From assembly GCF_020524045.1 (NCBI RefSeq), contig NZ_JAIVKL010000006.1:62001-126000 (forward strand): a DNA stretch of 64,000 bases, in the 5' to 3' direction. How positions within the stretch are numbered: the first letter of the stretch is position 1; each line of letters starts with the position of its first letter. This DNA is from Metabacillus litoralis. GTDB taxonomy: Bacteria; Bacillota; Bacilli; Bacillales; Bacillaceae. Positions 61,782 to 64,000 of this stretch are shown piece after piece. The translations under genes were made by a program, and so were the position numbers. The notes under the pieces are model-generated. The model had not been told where the DNA came from, did no database searches, and saw nothing but the letters and a program-made list of their open reading frames with translations.

Positions 61782-62621
61782 ATGAGGGATAGAATAGCTG
61801 TTATCACTGGAGCTTCAAGTGGTTTTGGATTATTAACATCAATTGAATTTGCAAGCAATGATTACACTGTCATTGCAACTATGCGTGATCTTACTAAAAG
61901 TAAACATCTGATAAGTGAAGCAAACTCTAGAGGTGTTGCAGATAAAATACATACACATGAATTAGATGTTACAAGTAATCAATCTGTTCAAAAACTAAAA
62001 AACTATTTAATGTCATTAGGACGCATTGATGTATTGGTAAATAATGCAGGCTATGCTGGTGCGGGCTTTGTCGAGGAAATACCAATTGATGAGTATAGAA
62101 GACAATTTGAAACAAATCTTTTTGGTGCAATCAATGTCACTCAAGCAGTATTACCCCTTATGCGTCAACAGAAGAGTGGAAAAATTATTAATGTCAGTAG
62201 TATAAGTGGAAAAGTTGGGTTTCCAGGATTATCACCGTATGTTTCATCTAAATATGCTCTAGAGGGTTGGAGTGAGTCATTACGCTTAGAAATGAAGTCA
62301 TTTGGAGTAGATGTTGTTTTAGTTGAACCAGGCTCTTTTCAAACAAATATATGGAGTTCAGGAAAGCATGTAACAAAGAAGTCACTACAAAAAGAATCTC
62401 CATATTTTGAAACAATGAAAATGCTTGAAAATCATATAATGAAGGGAAATTCAACATTCGGTGATGCCCGGGATGTTGCAAAATTAATTACAGAAGTTTC
62501 ACAAAAAAAATCCCCATCACTACGTTATACAATTGGCAAGGGAGTTAAACTTACAATCTTACTCAAGTCGATCATGCCTTGGAAAATCTGGGAGAAAGTT
62601 GTGTTAAAACAGTTAAAATAA
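61782..62621 (+). CDS. Short-chain dehydrogenase/reductase 2
   Basis: ATG follows AAAGGAGAAATAAA. The 279-aa protein is a classical SDR with GASSGFG, NNAGYAGAGFVEE, INVSSISG and YVSSKYALEGWSESLR (catalytic Tyr and Lys), and a longer C-terminal part that may contact the membrane or substrate (IGKGVKLTILLKSIMPWKIWEKVV). Related enzymes act on retinol-like, steroid-like or fatty substrates. It is unlike the SDR at 45119-45871. No partner genes. Confidence 0.85.
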   Translation: MRDRIAVITGASSGFGLLTSIEFASNDYTVIATMRDLTKSKHLISEANSRGVADKIHTHELDVTSNQSVQKLKNYLMSLGRIDVLVNNAGYAGAGFVEEIPIDEYRRQFETNLFGAINVTQAVLPLMRQQKSGKIINVSSISGKVGFPGLSPYVSSKYALEGWSESLRLEMKSFGVDVVLVEPGSFQTNIWSSGKHVTKKSLQKESPYFETMKMLENHIMKGNSTFGDARDVAKLITEVSQKKSPSLRYTIGKGVKLTILLKSIMPWKIWEKVVLKQLK

Positions 62622-62707
62622 TATCTTACAAAAGTCGTTGACATTATGTGCTGGAAAATTATACAATTATCTTCGTGAAGGAAATATAAAAATTGGAGGG
62701 TTATCAA

Positions 62708-62776
62708 ATGAGAATTAGAATGGATTTATCTCGACAAATTTCATATGATGATGTGGCCTCCAACCAAGTACTTTAA
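62708..62776 (+). CDS. 22-aa leader peptide upstream of the BmrC-like exporter
   Basis: GGAGGG lies 7 bases before ATG. The peptide (MRIRMDLSRQISYDDVASNQVL) is followed within 115 bp by two intrinsic terminators and then by an exporter of the BmrC type. In B. subtilis, bmrCD is preceded by bmrB, whose translation controls a terminator in response to ribosome-targeting drugs. This peptide is shorter, but position and design are alike. Identity as bmrB equivalent is inference. Confidence 0.55.
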   Translation: MRIRMDLSRQISYDDVASNQVL

Positions 62777-62806
62777 AAAGCTAGTACGTTTTTAATCTAA
62801 ATGCTA

Positions 62807-62840
62807 ACGCAGGTCACTATTTTGATGACGTGCGTTTTTA
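62807..62840 (+). terminator. First attenuator-like terminator
   Basis: ACGCA-G-GTCA pairs with TGAC-G-TGCGT (one G-G mismatch) around a 9-base loop, followed by TTTTTA. It lies 31 bp after the leader peptide stop. Confidence 0.65.
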
Positions 62841-62855
62841 TATTGTCTTTATTTT

Positions 62856-62889
62856 AGGCATTATGCGATGTGACGCATAATGCCTTTTT
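62856..62889 (+). terminator. Second attenuator-like terminator
   Basis: AGGCATTATGCG and CGCATAATGCCT form a 12-bp perfect stem with a 6-base loop, followed by TTTT. Strong. Confidence 0.85.
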
Positions 62890-62979
62890 AATGTGATTGA
62901 AGATGAATTGTGTTTGGGTTGTTACGAGCAATATGCTCGCTACAATAAATATTTTAGTTTGAAGGGAGATCGTTGTGAG

Positions 62980-63033
62980 ATGAATAATGAAGCAATTAGA
63001 CGTATTGATTTAGATTGGATAAAAGGTGGCTAA
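62980..63033 (+). CDS. 17-aa mini-ORF between terminators and exporter gene
   Basis: ATG follows GAAGGGAG at about 11 bases. The peptide is MNNEAIRRIDLDWIKGG. It could be a second leader peptide; a 6-bp hairpin (CGAGCA/TGCTCG, 62925-62939) lies upstream. Weak evidence, recorded because of the regulatory setting. Confidence 0.3.
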   Translation: MNNEAIRRIDLDWIKGG

Positions 63034-63073
63034 TCATTCATCATGTTTTTTCGAATAAAGGGAGGGATAGTTT

Positions 63074-64000
63074 ATGTTTTCAGTTTTAACAAAATTAAGT
63101 TGGTTTTTTAAAAAGTATTGGAGACGTTATACGGTTGCCATTACATTATTAATCATTGTTAGCTTTCTTGATGTTATTCCACCAAAGATTATCGGTATAG
63201 CAATTGATGATATTCAGTTTGGTCAAATGACAGCAGATCGTTTAAATGACTTATTGATCTTTTTCGGGATTCTTTTAGTTGTAAGTTATGCACTTACGTA
63301 TGTATGGATGTATCAGCTGTTTGGTGGGGCACATTTAATTGAGAGAACGTTAAGATTTCGATTTATGAAACATTTGTTAGCAATGACACCAAGTTTTTAT
63401 GAAAAGAGCCGTACAGGTGACTTAATGGCTCGTGCTACAAATGATTTAAAGGCCATTTCCCTAACTGCTGGTTTTGGAATTTTAACTTTAGTAGACTCAA
63501 CTATTTTTATGATTATCATCGTTTTTGTGATGGGATTTACGATTAGTTGGAAGCTTACTTTAGCAGCATTGATTCCTTTACCATTAATGGCCATTAGCAT
63601 CAGTTATTTTGGAAAGCTCATACACAAACGATTTACAATTGCACAAGATGCTTTTGGTGATATTAATGATCGAGTATTAGAATCTGTATCAGGCGTAAGA
63701 GTTATTCGTGCTTATGTCCAGGAAAAAGCTGATGAACAGCGATTTAATGAAATGACAGAAGATGTGTATCAAAAAAATATCTCAGTAGCTAAAATCGATG
63801 CATTATTTGAACCAACGATAAAAATTCTTGTAGGTTTAAGCTATTGTATTGGACTTGGTTATGGTGCATACCTAGTTTTTAACCAATCAATCACTTTAGG
63901 AGAATTAGTCAGCTTTAATATTTATTTAGGGATGTTAATTTGGCCTATGTTTGCTGTAGGAGAGCTTATTAATATTCTTCAAAGAGGAAATGCATCACTC
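63074..64000 (+). CDS. bmrC: BmrC-like ABC multidrug exporter half-transporter (3' end outside window)
   Basis: GGGAGGG lies 9 bases before ATG; the frame is open to the end of the window (309 codons). The visible part is the transmembrane domain of a type IV ABC exporter: membrane segments at about 17-35, 55-77, 132-150, 155-175, 250-270 and 275-295, with FFKKYWRRYTVAIT, PPKIIGIAIDDI, FYEKSRTGDLMARATNDLKAIS, FGILTLVDSTIFM and RVLESVSGVRVIRAYVQE. These segments are very close to B. subtilis BmrC (YheI), which works as a heterodimer with BmrD (YheH). The ATPase domain and the partner gene should lie beyond the window. Confidence 0.9.
   Translation, partial: MFSVLTKLSWFFKKYWRRYTVAITLLIIVSFLDVIPPKIIGIAIDDIQFGQMTADRLNDLLIFFGILLVVSYALTYVWMYQLFGGAHLIERTLRFRFMKHLLAMTPSFYEKSRTGDLMARATNDLKAISLTAGFGILTLVDSTIFMIIIVFVMGFTISWKLTLAALIPLPLMAISISYFGKLIHKRFTIAQDAFGDINDRVLESVSGVRVIRAYVQEKADEQRFNEMTEDVYQKNISVAKIDALFEPTIKILVGLSYCIGLGYGAYLVFNQSITLGELVSFNIYLGMLIWPMFAVGELINILQRGNASL

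Overview
The window is low-GC, Bacillus-type chromosomal DNA (family Bacillaceae). Supporting evidence: strong GGAGG-type ribosome sites, frequent GTG/TTG starts, a CotF-like spore coat protein, Fur and cre-type operators, and paralogues of B. subtilis genes (ydbS/ydbT, yczE, ycgT/yumC, nupC, mqo, ldh, bmrC). No rRNA, tRNA or CRISPR array was seen. I ran no searches, so family names rest on motif recognition.

Region 1 (1-6150) is accessory DNA. It opens with the 3' end of a large serine recombinase. About 2.1 kb later the last 143 bp of that gene recur, followed by the same series of small genes (96-aa protein, 28/29-aa and 27-aa membrane peptides, 110-aa protein). The two modules carry different cargo. 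Module 1 has a 66-aa protein and a DUF697-like protein. Module 2 has a single-HKD PLD nuclease and a SLATT-like membrane protein, a combination that looks like phage defence. Recombinase and other debris follows. This is the best candidate for an undescribed system.

Region 2 (6150-16620) holds a DinB-like protein, a broken chemotaxis receptor, a secreted GH16 beta-glucanase with CBM6 under cre-like and palindromic operators, a LacI-regulator remnant, a YqcI/YcgG-family protein, and an exopolysaccharide-type locus (UDP-GlcNAc 2-epimerase, DUF2334/VCBS deacetylase-like protein, GT2 synthase).

Region 3 (16700-30600) holds a complete Fur-controlled siderophore ABC operon, a coat protein, a DDAH-family enzyme convergent with a second YqcI/YcgG protein, malate:quinone oxidoreductase with a structured leader, a CDF cation exporter, an L,D-transpeptidase and lactate dehydrogenase.

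Region 4 (31100-40000) is built around a VTC-type polyphosphate polymerase, a DUF4956 membrane protein, a two-component system and a divergent DUF4353 lipoprotein. A ClC channel, a DUF421 protein and a short PAP2 protein follow.

Region 5 (40000-64000) holds RluF, the YdbS/YdbT pair, an MFS transporter, two SDRs, a second DDAH, a second CDF exporter, an old-yellow-enzyme-type oxidoreductase, YczE, a Dabb protein, an ECF transporter operon with RpiR regulator and PHP phosphoesterase, an orphan siderophore ATPase divergent from a Fur-controlled ferredoxin-NADP reductase, a LysM protein, a CNT nucleoside transporter, and the start of a BmrC-type ABC exporter behind a leader-peptide/terminator region.

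At least three families of short non-coding repeats with terminal inverted repeats are scattered between genes from 26 kb onward. One copy supplies the last codons and stop of yczE.
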